DNA of 64,000 nt from Nostoc edaphicum CCNP1411. Its GTDB lineage: Bacteria > Cyanobacteriota > Cyanobacteriia > Cyanobacteriales > Nostocaceae. Below, piece by piece: positions 1 through 9,217 of the stretch. Under the pieces are notes generated by a model. That model did no database searches. It saw only the letters and a program-made list of their open reading frames with translations, and had not been told where the DNA came from. Numbering within the stretch: the stretch's first letter is position 1; every line of letters starts with the position of its first letter. Where the stretch lies: the NCBI RefSeq assembly GCF_014023275.1, contig NZ_CP054698.1, positions 5,665,001 through 5,729,000 on the forward strand, given 5' to 3'. The translations under genes were made by a program, and so were the position numbers.

Positions 1-5
1 TTTTA

Positions 6-60
6 AAAAGTCATTGGTCATTAGTCATTAGCTAAGGACTAATGACCAATGACCAATGAC
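6..60. repeat. Heptamer array in inverted arrangement
   Basis: GTCATTR-type heptamers on the left face their complements (AATGACC) on the right around a short AT spacer, so the block is a tandem array and also an imperfect palindrome. Similar short tandem repeats recur through the window. The last ATG of the array is an in-frame possible start for the asparaginase gene. Confidence 0.8.
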
Positions 61-94
61 TAAATTAATTAAAAAAGGTGATAAATATAAACCC

Positions 95-1048
95 ATGACA
101 ATGGGAAAACGAACTCAAGCCACAGCACTGGAAGTCCGGTTGCTGCGGGAAGGTATTATTGAATCCAGGCATATAGTCCAAGCTGTTGTCTGCGACGAAC
201 GAGGACGGGTTTTAACCGTTGCCGGAAATTCTGAAACTGCTGCATTTATCCGTTCAGCCCTCAAACCATTTCAGGCACTCGCAGTCACCACCACAGGTAC
301 ACTGGAACGCTATAAACTCAGCGATCGCGACTTAGCAATTATTACAAGTTCCCATAAAGGCAGAATAGATCAAGTCCGACAGGTATTTAACATTCTTTGG
401 CGGGCCGATCTTGACCCGACTATACTCCAGTGTCCAATTCCTGAAGGCAAACGGAGTCCTTTAGAATACAATTGCTCTGGAAAACACGCAGGAATGTTAG
501 CTGTTTGTCAGCAACGCCATTGGCCCTTGAATAACTATTTGGATCGCAAGCACCCAATACAGCAGTTGATTTTGGGCAAAGTAGCAGAATTGCTGCGAAT
601 GCCAGCGGAGGAATTTATCAGCGCTCATGATGACTGCGGCGCACCAACTTATCTGATGCAACTCGGTCACATGGCGTCTTTATATGCCCTGTTAGCCTCT
701 AGTACTAACTTAGATATGGAGCGCATTGTCCGTGCGATGACTCATCACCCCGCTTTGGTAGCAGGAGATGGAGAATTTGATACCGAACTGATGCGCTTAA
801 CTCCAGGGGAACTAGTCAGTAAAGCTGGTGCCGAAGGAGTGCAGTGCATTGGTAGACTCGGTGAAGGCATGGGATTGGCAATTAAAGTTATGGATGGGGC
901 AAAACGGGCAAAACATGCCGTTGCTATTCACTTACTCCAACAAATGGGTTGGATTAGTCCCAGCGCCGCACAAAGCCTCTCAGAGAAGTTTGTCACCTTG
1001 GGAAAATACAAGCGTTTAGAAGTAATTGGAGAATTATCATTTTTGTAG
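95..1048 (+). CDS. L-asparaginase II-type amidohydrolase
   Basis: Predicted cytoplasmic asparaginase of the bacterial type II-like (AnsA/PF06089) family, which hydrolyses asparagine to aspartate and ammonia. Family-like blocks are visible: SSHKG, then CSGKHAGML, then DDCGAPTY, and a C-terminal GEGMGLAIKVMDG glycine-rich segment. The protein is 317 residues from this ATG, which is normal for the family. The frame is open upstream to an ATG at 56 inside the heptamer array. I prefer the ATG at 95 because the intervening residues are low-complexity lysine-rich and unlike the family N-terminus as I remember it; the ATG at 101 is also possible. No strong ribosome-binding site settles the choice. 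It is followed by the initiator tRNA on the same strand. Confidence 0.85.
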   Translation: MTMGKRTQATALEVRLLREGIIESRHIVQAVVCDERGRVLTVAGNSETAAFIRSALKPFQALAVTTTGTLERYKLSDRDLAIITSSHKGRIDQVRQVFNILWRADLDPTILQCPIPEGKRSPLEYNCSGKHAGMLAVCQQRHWPLNNYLDRKHPIQQLILGKVAELLRMPAEEFISAHDDCGAPTYLMQLGHMASLYALLASSTNLDMERIVRAMTHHPALVAGDGEFDTELMRLTPGELVSKAGAEGVQCIGRLGEGMGLAIKVMDGAKRAKHAVAIHLLQQMGWISPSAAQSLSEKFVTLGKYKRLEVIGELSFL

Positions 1049-1094
1049 TTGCCAAACTCTTGACTATAGGTTATTATAAATAAGTCGAGAGCAA

Positions 1095-1171
<77 letters not shown>

Positions 1172-1188
1172 AATAAAAGATGAAACAA

Positions 1189-1228
1189 AACCCTACAATC
1201 AGTTAAGATTGCAGGGTTTTTGTTTTAT
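1189..1228 (+). terminator. Rho-independent terminator after tRNA-fMet
   Basis: A stem of about 12 bp with one mismatch (AACCCTACAATC against GATTGCAGGGTT) closes a six-base loop and is followed by TTTGTTTTATTTT. It lies 18 bp past the tRNA. Confidence 0.85.
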
Positions 1229-1275
1229 TTTGATCTATTCTGGAAGAAATAGCCATCTAAAAGGCGCGGAGAATC

Positions 1276-2733
1276 ATGGTTGTGAAGTTGCAGCGACCAA
1301 TTTTAGTGGGAGGATTGGGACTGTCCTTTTCTTTGTGGATGTTGGACAGTTGGCACGATTCTATAGTGCAGGTGGGTGAGTTTGGTTTATTGAGTGCCTT
1401 AGCTGTAGGCGGAGGTTTGTGGTTATTCCAACAAAATCGCCCGAAAGACAGTTTAGAGCAGCTAAATGGTATGGTTGTGGATCGGCCGACTGTGGAAAGT
1501 GCGATCGCTAAGACTGAGACTGTAATTAACCAACTGGCACAAGAATCAGAAAACCATCCGGCCTTACAAACACTCAGAGAACAAGTTGCCCAATTGTTGT
1601 TGGAATTAGACAGGCAAAAAATTAAAGTGGCTGTGACTGGCGGGAAATCCGTGGGTAAAAGCACTTTAATTCATGTGCTAGAGCAAAATCTAGAAACACA
1701 AAATTTTGTGTCTTTAGAAGAAACAGCACCTTTATTTAGAGAAGTCGGTGAAAATTCAGATGCGGCTATTTTGGCAGAAGTAGCAAAATCTGATTTTGTG
1801 CTATTTCTGACAAACGGTGATTTGACAGACTCAGAATTTCAAACCTTACAGCAGCTAAAAGCAGCAAATCAATCCACAATCCTGGTTTTCAACAAACAAG
1901 ATCAGTATTTAACTGATGAAAGCGCCAGCATCTTGCTGTCATTAAAACAGCGGATGCAGGGAAATGTAGTTGCAACCGCGGCCTCTCCCATTGCCATCAA
2001 AGTCCGAAAGCATGAGGCTGATGGTTCTGTGCAAGAGTGGATGGAACAACCAGCAGCAGATATCCAGCAGTTGACGCAGCAGTTGGGTGAAGCTTTGGTA
2101 CAGCAAGGACAACGCCTGGTTTGGGTAACTACCATGAGAAAAGCTGGGTTGTTGAAAGCTGAGGCGAAAAACTGGCTGAATGGAACCAGACGCGATCGCG
2201 CCACTCCAATTATTGAACAATATCAATGGATAGCTGCTGCTGCTGCCTTTGCTAACCCAGTCCCAGCCCTTGATATTCTGGCGACTGCGGCAATTAATGC
2301 TCAAATGGTAATGGATTTGGGTAATATCTATCAGCAGAAATTTTCCCTTGAACAAGCACAAACCGTAGCTGGAGCAATGGGAAGTTTAATGCTGAAACTG
2401 GGTTTAGTTGAACTTTCTACAAAGGCTATTAGTACTGTTCTTAAAAGTAATGCCGTTACCTTTGTTGCTGGTGGCGTAGTCCAGGGCGTAAGTGCAGCTT
2501 ATCTGACCAGAGTAGCAGGGTTAAGCCTAGTTGAGTATTTCCAACACCAGGAAATAGCAATAGATTCTGGAACTGGTTTGAATTTGGAGAATTTACGGCA
2601 AACATTGCAAAAGGTATTTCAGCAAAATCAGCAGATTGGTTTTTTGCAGGGGTTTGTTAAGCAAGGCATGAAGCGTTTATTGCCAGAGGTGCAACCGGTT
2701 GAAGTACTTGGTGTTCAGAAGGCAGTAGGATAA
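1276..2733 (+). CDS. Membrane-associated GTPase, DUF697-like C-terminus
   Basis: A 485-residue P-loop GTPase. The N-terminus has two hydrophobic stretches (about 9-22 and 37-51). A G1/Walker A motif GGKSVGKST follows at residues 122-130, and a G4-type NKQD at 206-209. The C-terminal third is rich in Ala/Gly hydrophobic helices (about 300-420), as in DUF697-type GTPases of cyanobacteria. These proteins are thought to act at membranes, but the substrate is unknown. It stands alone after the tRNA terminator. The P-loop GTPase assignment is firm and the family name is less so. Confidence 0.8.
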   Translation: MVVKLQRPILVGGLGLSFSLWMLDSWHDSIVQVGEFGLLSALAVGGGLWLFQQNRPKDSLEQLNGMVVDRPTVESAIAKTETVINQLAQESENHPALQTLREQVAQLLLELDRQKIKVAVTGGKSVGKSTLIHVLEQNLETQNFVSLEETAPLFREVGENSDAAILAEVAKSDFVLFLTNGDLTDSEFQTLQQLKAANQSTILVFNKQDQYLTDESASILLSLKQRMQGNVVATAASPIAIKVRKHEADGSVQEWMEQPAADIQQLTQQLGEALVQQGQRLVWVTTMRKAGLLKAEAKNWLNGTRRDRATPIIEQYQWIAAAAAFANPVPALDILATAAINAQMVMDLGNIYQQKFSLEQAQTVAGAMGSLMLKLGLVELSTKAISTVLKSNAVTFVAGGVVQGVSAAYLTRVAGLSLVEYFQHQEIAIDSGTGLNLENLRQTLQKVFQQNQQIGFLQGFVKQGMKRLLPEVQPVEVLGVQKAVG

Positions 2734-2760
2734 TCTGACGCAGAGAATTACCATATTTTA

Positions 2761-2793
2761 GATTTTGGATTGAATGATTCACAATCCAAAATC
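2761..2793 (+). terminator. Stem-loop downstream of the GTPase gene
   Basis: A perfect 12-bp stem (GATTTTGGATTG with CAATCCAAAATC) encloses a 9-nt loop. There is no clean U-run, so it may be a bidirectional or weak terminator or a processed 3' end. A second short stem (ACCCAAG with CTTGGGT) lies at about 2840-2866. Confidence 0.45.
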
Positions 2794-2927
2794 CAAAATT
2801 GGCTAACACTTACCTGGTGCTGTAGGTAAACCTAAAATTGACCCAAGCCTAAATATAGACTTGGGTGCATCTAACAATTATTGTGAGAGTTGAGAGTTAG
2901 CAAAAAATTGTGAATAAGGGTAATTAG

Positions 2928-3977
2928 CTAAACAGCACCACTGTTTCTATTAAACAGAATAGCTATAGTTTTGAAAATTAGCTTTAAATCGTACACCAAA
3001 CTCCAATTTTTTTGATACTGCAAATCTAGGCGAATTACATCTTCAAAACTACGGACTGTAGAACGTCCATTTACCTGCCATTCCCCAGTCATACCAGGTT
3101 TAACATCTAAACGTTGCCACTCTGGTACTTCGTAGCGTTCTACTTCATCGGGTGTAGGTGGTCGAGTACCTACTAAACTCATTTGTCCTTTGAGGACGTT
3201 CCAAAATTGTGGCAGTTCATCAAGACTAGTTCGCCGTAAAAAACGCCCTACTTTGGTAATTCTGGGATCATTATCATTCTTGAAAAAAGCACCTTGCACT
3301 TGGTTTTTGACTTGGGATTTCTTCGCTTCCGCATCCACACACATGGAGCGGAATTTCCAAATCTGAAACCGCTTACCCATCCAACCACAGCGGGTTTGAC
3401 TAAAGAAAATTGGGCCGGGATCATTAATTTGAATAGCGATCGCAATCGGAATAAACAAAACTCCTGTAATTAATAAACCGACCACAGATCCCACAATGTC
3501 TAATAACCGTTTCATCCAAGATGCCACAGAAGGGTGAGTAGTGGGTAACTGCTCTACTTTACGGGAAGTTGTTTTCCGGTTATCTACTAAGTCTTCTTGT
3601 TTGATTAACGACCCATCGTCCACAAGTTCTAGGGGAAAAACTTGATCCAATCCGGTAAGTTTTAGGACTGCCATTACTTGAGGTGTTACATTCCGCAGTG
3701 TTAATGTAATCCCTTTGGTCTGGGCGTATTTAAAATTACTGACCAGGGCACCTAAACCACTACTATCCATAAAAGTAGTTTGGTGAAAATCAATGATGAT
3801 TTGCTTGGGATGTGAATTGGTCTGGATTAAGCCTTGGCAGGTTTGCTTAAACCCTAAAGCCTCCAGCACGCTCAACCGCGCGGGCACCTGCACTATAGCC
3901 GTGTCGTTTAGGGAATTAACTGGAAAATCGACCTCTGTCGGTTGGCTAGTCATGAAGCTTTGCACTTTCGTTGCCAT
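2928..3977 (-). CDS. STAS domain - sugar transferase fusion
   Basis: A 349-residue two-domain protein. Residues about 25-125 form a STAS (anti-sigma-factor antagonist) domain with the conserved DSSG loop at 71-74, where anti-sigma antagonists are phosphorylated. Residues about 155-349 form a bacterial sugar transferase that would load a sugar phosphate on undecaprenyl phosphate to start exopolysaccharide synthesis. That part has one hydrophobic membrane segment (SVVGLLITGVLFIPIAIAI), then KFRSM, DELPQFWNVLKGQMSLVGTR and KPGMTGEW motifs. The layout suggests that a partner-switching kinase and phosphatase could control polymer initiation directly. The coupling is inference; both domains are clear. 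Confidence 0.85.
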   Translation of the reverse strand: MATKVQSFMTSQPTEVDFPVNSLNDTAIVQVPARLSVLEALGFKQTCQGLIQTNSHPKQIIIDFHQTTFMDSSGLGALVSNFKYAQTKGITLTLRNVTPQVMAVLKLTGLDQVFPLELVDDGSLIKQEDLVDNRKTTSRKVEQLPTTHPSVASWMKRLLDIVGSVVGLLITGVLFIPIAIAIQINDPGPIFFSQTRCGWMGKRFQIWKFRSMCVDAEAKKSQVKNQVQGAFFKNDNDPRITKVGRFLRRTSLDELPQFWNVLKGQMSLVGTRPPTPDEVERYEVPEWQRLDVKPGMTGEWQVNGRSTVRSFEDVIRLDLQYQKNWSLVYDLKLIFKTIAILFNRNSGAV

Positions 3978-4175
3978 GTATAATGTAATCTGCCAAACAT
4001 TATTTTGTCCTACAAAATTACCTAACCTAATATTGGAATCAGTAGTAGTAAGGACTAATTGTTATTTACCGGGGCTGAGATTGGAGATCGCTAGCGACGA
4101 TTCACAATAGAACAAGAAGCCAAAAAACATCCTTGCTGTTGTGCCGACGCAGCGCGATCGCGTTGCTCTCATCAA

Positions 4176-4973
4176 ATGATTGCTAAAAATACGGTTACAC
4201 CTACCGCACGCCTGGTTGAGGTCTTTTCTGCCATTCAAGGGGAAGGACTGAATGTAGGGACGCGTCAGATATTTATTCGTTTTGCTTTGTGTGATTTGCG
4301 CTGTCACTTTTGTGATAGTGCCCACACTTGGAATGCACCTGCAACTTGTCGGATAGAGCGATCGCCTGGATTGCGCGACTTTGAAATCCACTCTAACCCT
4401 GTCCCATTACCCATCTTAATCGAATGGGTGGAACAGCAAAATCTACCTTGTCTACACGATAGCATTAGCTTAACTGGAGGCGAACCACTTCTTCATGCCT
4501 CATTTCTAACGCAGTTTCTACCTCAAGTGCGAGCCATAACTGGTCTACCTATATACTTAGAAACTGGCGGACATCGCCCAGAACAACTAGCAATGATTCT
4601 CCCCTACTTAGACTCTGTAGGTATGGATTTCAAATTGCCCAGTGTTAGCGGCGAAAGTCATTGGCAAGAACATAGTAAATTTCTCCAGTTATGTTATGAC
4701 TCATATTTAAATGTTTTTGTCAAGATAATTGTGTCTCAAAACACAGATCCCGCCGAGTTAGAACGTTCAGCTTCCTTGGTGGCAGAGGTTAGTCCAGATA
4801 TCTCAGTATTTTTACAACCTGTTACGCCTTTGGCAGTATCTGAACAATTTTCCCCAATATCGATGCTTGCGCCTTCGAGCGATCAAGTTTTGACGTGGCA
4901 AGCTTTGATGAAGGGCTTTGTCAGGCATGTGCGTGTAATACCCCAGACGCATAAAATGCTGAACCAACTGTAA
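4176..4973 (+). CDS. queE: 7-carboxy-7-deazaguanine synthase, radical SAM
   Basis: QueE makes 7-carboxy-7-deazaguanine in the preQ0/queuosine pathway. The N-terminal EVFSAIQGEGLNVGTRQIF block is diagnostic. The radical SAM cysteines are C39, C43 and C46 in CDLRCHFCD, followed by TWN. SLTGGEPLLH and the YLETGGH block follow. At 265 residues it is slightly longer than many family members, with an insert around residues 50-75. Other queuosine genes are not in the window. Confidence 0.9.
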   Translation: MIAKNTVTPTARLVEVFSAIQGEGLNVGTRQIFIRFALCDLRCHFCDSAHTWNAPATCRIERSPGLRDFEIHSNPVPLPILIEWVEQQNLPCLHDSISLTGGEPLLHASFLTQFLPQVRAITGLPIYLETGGHRPEQLAMILPYLDSVGMDFKLPSVSGESHWQEHSKFLQLCYDSYLNVFVKIIVSQNTDPAELERSASLVAEVSPDISVFLQPVTPLAVSEQFSPISMLAPSSDQVLTWQALMKGFVRHVRVIPQTHKMLNQL

Positions 4974-5075
4974 AAATTTCTGTCAAATTTGAGTTTGATG
5001 AAGATGTAGTCAAGAAAAAAGTAAGATTTTATGAAATGCTTAGAACGGCTTTCTCGACTCATCGCAACTGCCGTC

Positions 5076-5100
5076 CCCCAAATTCAACTTTGGGGTTTTC
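5076..5100 (+). terminator. Terminator downstream of queE
   Basis: A 7-bp stem (CCCCAAA/TTTGGGG) with a six-base loop is followed directly by TTTT. It lies about 100 bp past the queE stop on the same strand. Confidence 0.65.
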
Positions 5101-5120
5101 AACCAACATTCTTATAAATA

Positions 5121-5211
5121 GGACTTACGCAAAACTATATGCTGTAGAAGCAATTTATGAATTGCCCCTACCTGAAAATCATTCTTTTCGGTTATTGTTT
5201 GCGTAAGTCTT
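5121..5211. mobile_element. Small palindromic-ended element (MITE-like)
   Basis: Perfect 12-bp inverted ends GACTTACGCAAA (5122-5133) and TTTGCGTAAGTC (5198-5209) bound a 64-bp interior with no coding capacity. A possible ATAAA direct repeat lies outside each end (5114-5118, 5213-5217). The size and ends suit a miniature element mobilised in trans; this is inferred from form only. It fills much of the queE-lpxD interval (4974-5279), which also holds the queE terminator. Confidence 0.6.
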
Positions 5212-5279
5212 GATAAAGTTGCTGCCCAAATCTCCAACTTATTAAAAAATCAGGGATTTAAATCCATTACAGCAGTAGC

Positions 5280-6332
5280 TTAATCATTGCTATTTTTGAA
5301 TTTACGTTGCAACTGTTTTAGCGATTGATACATATCTGGCAGGCGACTATAAACAGCAGATACCTTGAGATATAGTTTGTGAGGAATGGCTGGTGTTCCG
5401 CAGACAATTTCTCCTGGTGCAACATCGCTGTGAATTCCAGTTTGAGCAGATGCGATCGCCCCATCTCCCATCTTCACTTGATTGGCTATGCCTGTTTGTC
5501 CAGCTAAAATAACGCGATTTCCTAGTTTAACACCTCCCGCCATCCCAGCCTGACCTGCGATCGCACAGCCAGAACCAATTTGGCAACCATGACCTATTTG
5601 GACTAAGTTATCAATTACTGTACTGCGACCTATCCGTGTTTCTCCGACGGCTGGGCGGTCAATGGCGGTGTTGCAGCCAACTTCCACACCATCTTCTAAG
5701 ACTGTACAGCCTGATTGTTCCATTTTGAACCAACCAGCACGGGTAGGAACAAAACCAAAGCCTTCTGCACCAATGACAGCACCACTGTGAATGACGCAAT
5801 CTGCACCGATGCGGGTGCGTTCGTGGATGGTACAGTTGGCGTGTAAGGTGGTGCGATCGCCTATTTTGACATCTGGATAAATCACTACATTGGGATGAAT
5901 GATTGCGCCATTACCAATTTCTACCCCTTGTTGAATCACAGCATGGGGGCCAATATAAACATCACTACCAACTTTTGCGGTGGAGTGAATCACAGCTGTG
6001 GGATGAATTTCTGGGGTAGGGCGATATGGTTGGTAAAAAAGTGCGATCGCTTTGGCAAACAATAATCGCGGATCTGGGGTTGCTAGCCAAACAATACCCC
6101 TCTCTTGTGCAAGCGCCTGTAATTTTTCATCCTGGGGCAAAATTAAAGCACTAGCATTGGTATTGCCGACAAAAGATTTAAATTTTGCACCTTCTACGTA
6201 ACAGAGAGTACCGATGCTAGCTTCATCAATGGCTGCTACCCCTGTAATTTCTGGGTCTTGGTCTGGGTTGCTAGTCAGGCTATTATTGGTGGCCGCATCA
6301 CCAAACTGACGGAGGATTTCGCTGAATTTCAT
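5280..6332 (-). CDS. lpxD: UDP-3-O-acylglucosamine N-acyltransferase LpxD
   Basis: A 350-residue LpxD, which adds the N-linked hydroxyacyl chain during lipid A synthesis. The N-terminal uridine-binding domain (about 1-105) is followed by a long left-handed beta-helix of hexapeptide repeats ([IV]GxxxxI pattern, about 110-310). The catalytic His lies in the NLVQIGHGCQIG block. The C-terminal helix ends KQLQRKF. It stands alone here, not in an lpxC-fabZ-lpxA cluster. Confidence 0.93.
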   Translation of the reverse strand: MKFSEILRQFGDAATNNSLTSNPDQDPEITGVAAIDEASIGTLCYVEGAKFKSFVGNTNASALILPQDEKLQALAQERGIVWLATPDPRLLFAKAIALFYQPYRPTPEIHPTAVIHSTAKVGSDVYIGPHAVIQQGVEIGNGAIIHPNVVIYPDVKIGDRTTLHANCTIHERTRIGADCVIHSGAVIGAEGFGFVPTRAGWFKMEQSGCTVLEDGVEVGCNTAIDRPAVGETRIGRSTVIDNLVQIGHGCQIGSGCAIAGQAGMAGGVKLGNRVILAGQTGIANQVKMGDGAIASAQTGIHSDVAPGEIVCGTPAIPHKLYLKVSAVYSRLPDMYQSLKQLQRKFKNSND

Positions 6333-6465
6333 TGTTGGGTGTGTTCAAAATTGATCTACGATGGCAAAATAATTTTCCCTCTTTATGTTCCAATACAATA
6401 ATTTTGTAGACGCGTAGCAGTAAGCTAATCAGATTTTTCCTAACTTCGCTTCAGGTTGGAATACT

Positions 6466-7539
6466 TTACCGACATTCTTCTTTTGATGGCTCTCGTTGTA
6501 AAGATGAGCCTATCAGTAGTGTCTTGAGGCGTTGATTATCTTCGGCTGCGATCGTTTCACCATAGTGATGAAGTTGAAAAAGTTGGCAATAACGGTTTTG
6601 TTTGGCGCAAATCAAGCAGCCATAGGCATGATTGCCGTTAGTACCGCATAGCCGATGTCCCATCACTGGGCCGAGAGAAATACTTTGTTCACTAGCAACT
6701 GTGCTGAGAATTGAGCGCAGTTTTGACTCGAACTCCAATGACAAGTATTGCTTACGTCCTGGTTGTGTATAATCCCATTCTGGAACGATTAACTCCTGTT
6801 TTAACAGACTCGCTTCAATCTCCTCAGACATGACAAGCCCAGACAGAATAACGTGACGCGAAACATCAGGTAATAGTGTGCGTGCTAATTGCCACATTAA
6901 AGCTTCATCAAACCACTCTTCAACCAGTGGACGCAGATACCAACAACACGGAATGCCAAGTTTTACTAAATCTTGTAGCAACTGTACCCGACTCTGAATT
7001 GAGGCTTGCTCATAGCCTGGTTTCAAGGGTGGTAGACTGACAAAAACAGTGACTCGAAGTGAATTAGGTCGCTCTAGAGTTGTTTTGAGGCGCTCTAGAA
7101 AAGATTGACCAGGATGGACTTTGGTGGTGATGTAGACTATATTGGCGGCTTTGCGGTCAATCAGTGCATCCAGAATTGAGAGTACACGTTCTCGATGGGC
7201 TGGAATAAAGGGATCAGAGTAGTCGCATAGTGAAATCGGAAAACCCTTTTGTCCTTCCTCTGTAGTAAAAATGCAGTCTAGCAAAATATCAAGCAGGTCA
7301 ACCGGAGATGAGACATCCTGAAAATTTTGTGGATAATGATGCCATTCACGGTCTTGATGACAGACACAATAGGCACATTCAATTGGACAACGATTCTGGG
7401 CATTTGGCAGAAATGGATTGAGACTGAAGTATTTAACAGCACGCTCCTCATCAGGAATACCAAGTACTGGAAAACCATGCAGCATATACTGGCTAGCGTG
7501 TAACGTAATTTCAGACGCAGTATTTTTATCAGTGATCAT
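6466..7539 (-). CDS. Radical SAM protein of unknown function
   Basis: A 357-residue radical SAM-type protein. The CxxxCxxC iron-sulfur motif CPIECAYC has cysteines at 51, 55 and 58, with another Cys at 60. A second cluster of four cysteines near the C-terminus (about 298, 308, 311 and 318, in the pattern CX9CX2CX6C) could bind an auxiliary cluster or zinc. DYSDPFIP resembles the beta-barrel loops of spore-photoproduct-lyase-like radical SAM proteins. I do not recognise the substrate. The frame is open upstream to a TTG at 7617; I take the ATG at 7539 because the added residues look non-conserved. Neither start has a good ribosome-binding site. Confidence 0.75.
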   Translation of the reverse strand: MITDKNTASEITLHASQYMLHGFPVLGIPDEERAVKYFSLNPFLPNAQNRCPIECAYCVCHQDREWHHYPQNFQDVSSPVDLLDILLDCIFTTEEGQKGFPISLCDYSDPFIPAHRERVLSILDALIDRKAANIVYITTKVHPGQSFLERLKTTLERPNSLRVTVFVSLPPLKPGYEQASIQSRVQLLQDLVKLGIPCCWYLRPLVEEWFDEALMWQLARTLLPDVSRHVILSGLVMSEEIEASLLKQELIVPEWDYTQPGRKQYLSLEFESKLRSILSTVASEQSISLGPVMGHRLCGTNGNHAYGCLICAKQNRYCQLFQLHHYGETIAAEDNQRLKTLLIGSSLQREPSKEECR

Positions 7540-7731
7540 ATATTTTTCATGAAAAAAGTAATACACCCGGAAAAATTTGCCTTCTCTAGGGTGGCTGGTG
7601 TGAATGCGGAGTGGCAAGGTGGGAAATGCGAAAGGATTAGTATGAATTTTTATAAGTAAATATAGTTAAGTAGCGATCGCTTCTTCGTAGATATTTTGTA
7701 AATGGATTGAGGTTAACACGCAGAAAAGTCT

Positions 7732-7784
7732 GAGCGCTGAAAGTCGGCGCTCAGGTTAGAGAGACGCGATAAATCGCCGTCTCT
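7732..7784. repeat. Two small intergenic palindromes
   Basis: GAGCGC...GCGCTC at 7732-7752 and an AGAGACG/CGTCTCT palindrome around 7759-7784. The latter is a common Nostoc intergenic motif. Together with the 111-bp element that follows, these account for most of the 7618-7929 gap. Confidence 0.5.
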
Positions 7785-7822
7785 ACAAGGAATTTATCCA
7801 TCAATTATTTATTGACAGACTA

Positions 7823-7933
7823 CTAGTAAAGCACGGCGGAAATAAACCACCCATTCCCAATCAACAAAACCCTTACGCTGTCTTCATTTTTAATTTTTAA
7901 TTTTTAATTTTTAATTCCGCCTTGCGGTACTAG
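7823..7933 (-). mobile_element. 111-bp MITE, copy 1
   Basis: An element bounded by imperfect inverted ends of about 22 bp that begin CTAGTA. It holds four tandem TTTTTAA units. Its reverse complement recurs at 16177-16287 with the same length and about three base differences. The left CTAG end supplies the stop codon of the neighbouring flavoprotein gene. Confidence 0.8.
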
Positions 7934-9168
7934 TCGCTAGTCGCCATTGCTATTCCTGCTAAATAACCGGTTGTCCAAGCACTTTGGAAGTTAAACCCGC
8001 CGGTGACGCCATCAATATCTAAGATTTCTCCGGCAAAATAAAGACCAGGAACTAACCTACTTTCCATTGTCTTGAAGTTGACTTCTTTGAGGTTGACGCC
8101 GCCACAGGTAACAAATTCTTCTTTAAAGGCTCCTTTGCCATTGATTAAGTATTGTCCCTGAGTAAGTTCTTGCACCAGTTGATTTAAGGTTTTACTAGAT
8201 ATTTCTGCCCAACGGTCTTCTGTAGTAATGCCTACACGGGCAATGATATATTGCCAGAGACGATGGGGTAACTCAACGCCGCGATGCAATGCGATCGCTT
8301 TCTTTCCCCATTCATCCTTAACTGCTAAAACTTTTTCTCGCACTTGTTCTTGTTGCAAATCAGGTAGCCAATTAATCAATAATGTGGCTTGATAGCGGCT
8401 TTCGTGCAGGACTCTTGCACCCCAAGCAGAAAGTTTCAAAACAGCGGGGCCACTCAAACCCCAGTGGGTAATTAGCAATGGCCCAGTTTGTTGTAATTTG
8501 GATTTTCCGCCCGCAGATAACCGCAATTGGGCAGGGTTAACGCTAACTCCAGCTAAATCCCGCAGCTTTGGATCGACAATATTGAAGGTAAATAACGAGG
8601 GTACTGGCGGTTCAATTTGATGACCTAATTCTCGGACAATTTTATAACCCGCAAGGCTACTGCCGGTTGCCAGAAGTAGGCGATCGCATTTAATCGTCTC
8701 TCCCGATTTCAAAAGAATATCAAAACCCCCATCTGCTGAGGTTCGTTTCACCGAAGTTACATGTGTACCGATACGGAGTTTTACGCCAGCTTTCGCCACC
8801 GATTTAATCAGACATTCCACAATGGTTTCTGAAGTATTGGTGACAGGAAACATCCGGCCATCGGCTTCCGTTTTTAGATAGACTCCACTAGCAGCAAACC
8901 AAGCTACTGTGTCTTGAGGCCCAAACCGAGTCAAAGCACCCCGCAAAGCTTTTGCACCTCTGGGGTAATTTTGCACTAATTCCTCCGGATCAAAGCAAGC
9001 GTGAGTTACGTTGCAGCGTCCGCCACCAGAAATTAGCACTTTCGCTAGAGGTTGGCGACTGGCTTCGAGTAAAGTAACTTCGGCTTCAGGATTAGCTTTA
9101 GCACAAGCGATCGCGCCAAAAAATCCCGCAGCCCCACCCCCAATAACTACAATTTGTAACGGTAGCAA
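7930..9168 (-). CDS. HI0933/YhiN-family FAD-dependent oxidoreductase
   Basis: A 412-residue flavoprotein. The N-terminal dinucleotide-binding motif VVIGGGAAG is at about residues 7-15, ISGGGRCNVTH follows near residue 47, and the C-terminal FAD motif LYFAGEILDIDGVTGGFNFQ is typical of the HI0933/BaiN family. The reaction in cyanobacteria is not established. The TAG stop lies in the terminal CTAG of the adjacent 111-bp element, so the last residues (ATSD) may be altered relative to relatives. Confidence 0.88.
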   Translation of the reverse strand: MLPLQIVVIGGGAAGFFGAIACAKANPEAEVTLLEASRQPLAKVLISGGGRCNVTHACFDPEELVQNYPRGAKALRGALTRFGPQDTVAWFAASGVYLKTEADGRMFPVTNTSETIVECLIKSVAKAGVKLRIGTHVTSVKRTSADGGFDILLKSGETIKCDRLLLATGSSLAGYKIVRELGHQIEPPVPSLFTFNIVDPKLRDLAGVSVNPAQLRLSAGGKSKLQQTGPLLITHWGLSGPAVLKLSAWGARVLHESRYQATLLINWLPDLQQEQVREKVLAVKDEWGKKAIALHRGVELPHRLWQYIIARVGITTEDRWAEISSKTLNQLVQELTQGQYLINGKGAFKEEFVTCGGVNLKEVNFKTMESRLVPGLYFAGEILDIDGVTGGFNFQSAWTTGYLAGIAMATSD

Positions 9169-9217
9169 GTTCTAAAATTTCTCAATAGCACGTACTTTAC
9201 TAGGCTAGCCGTTATCT

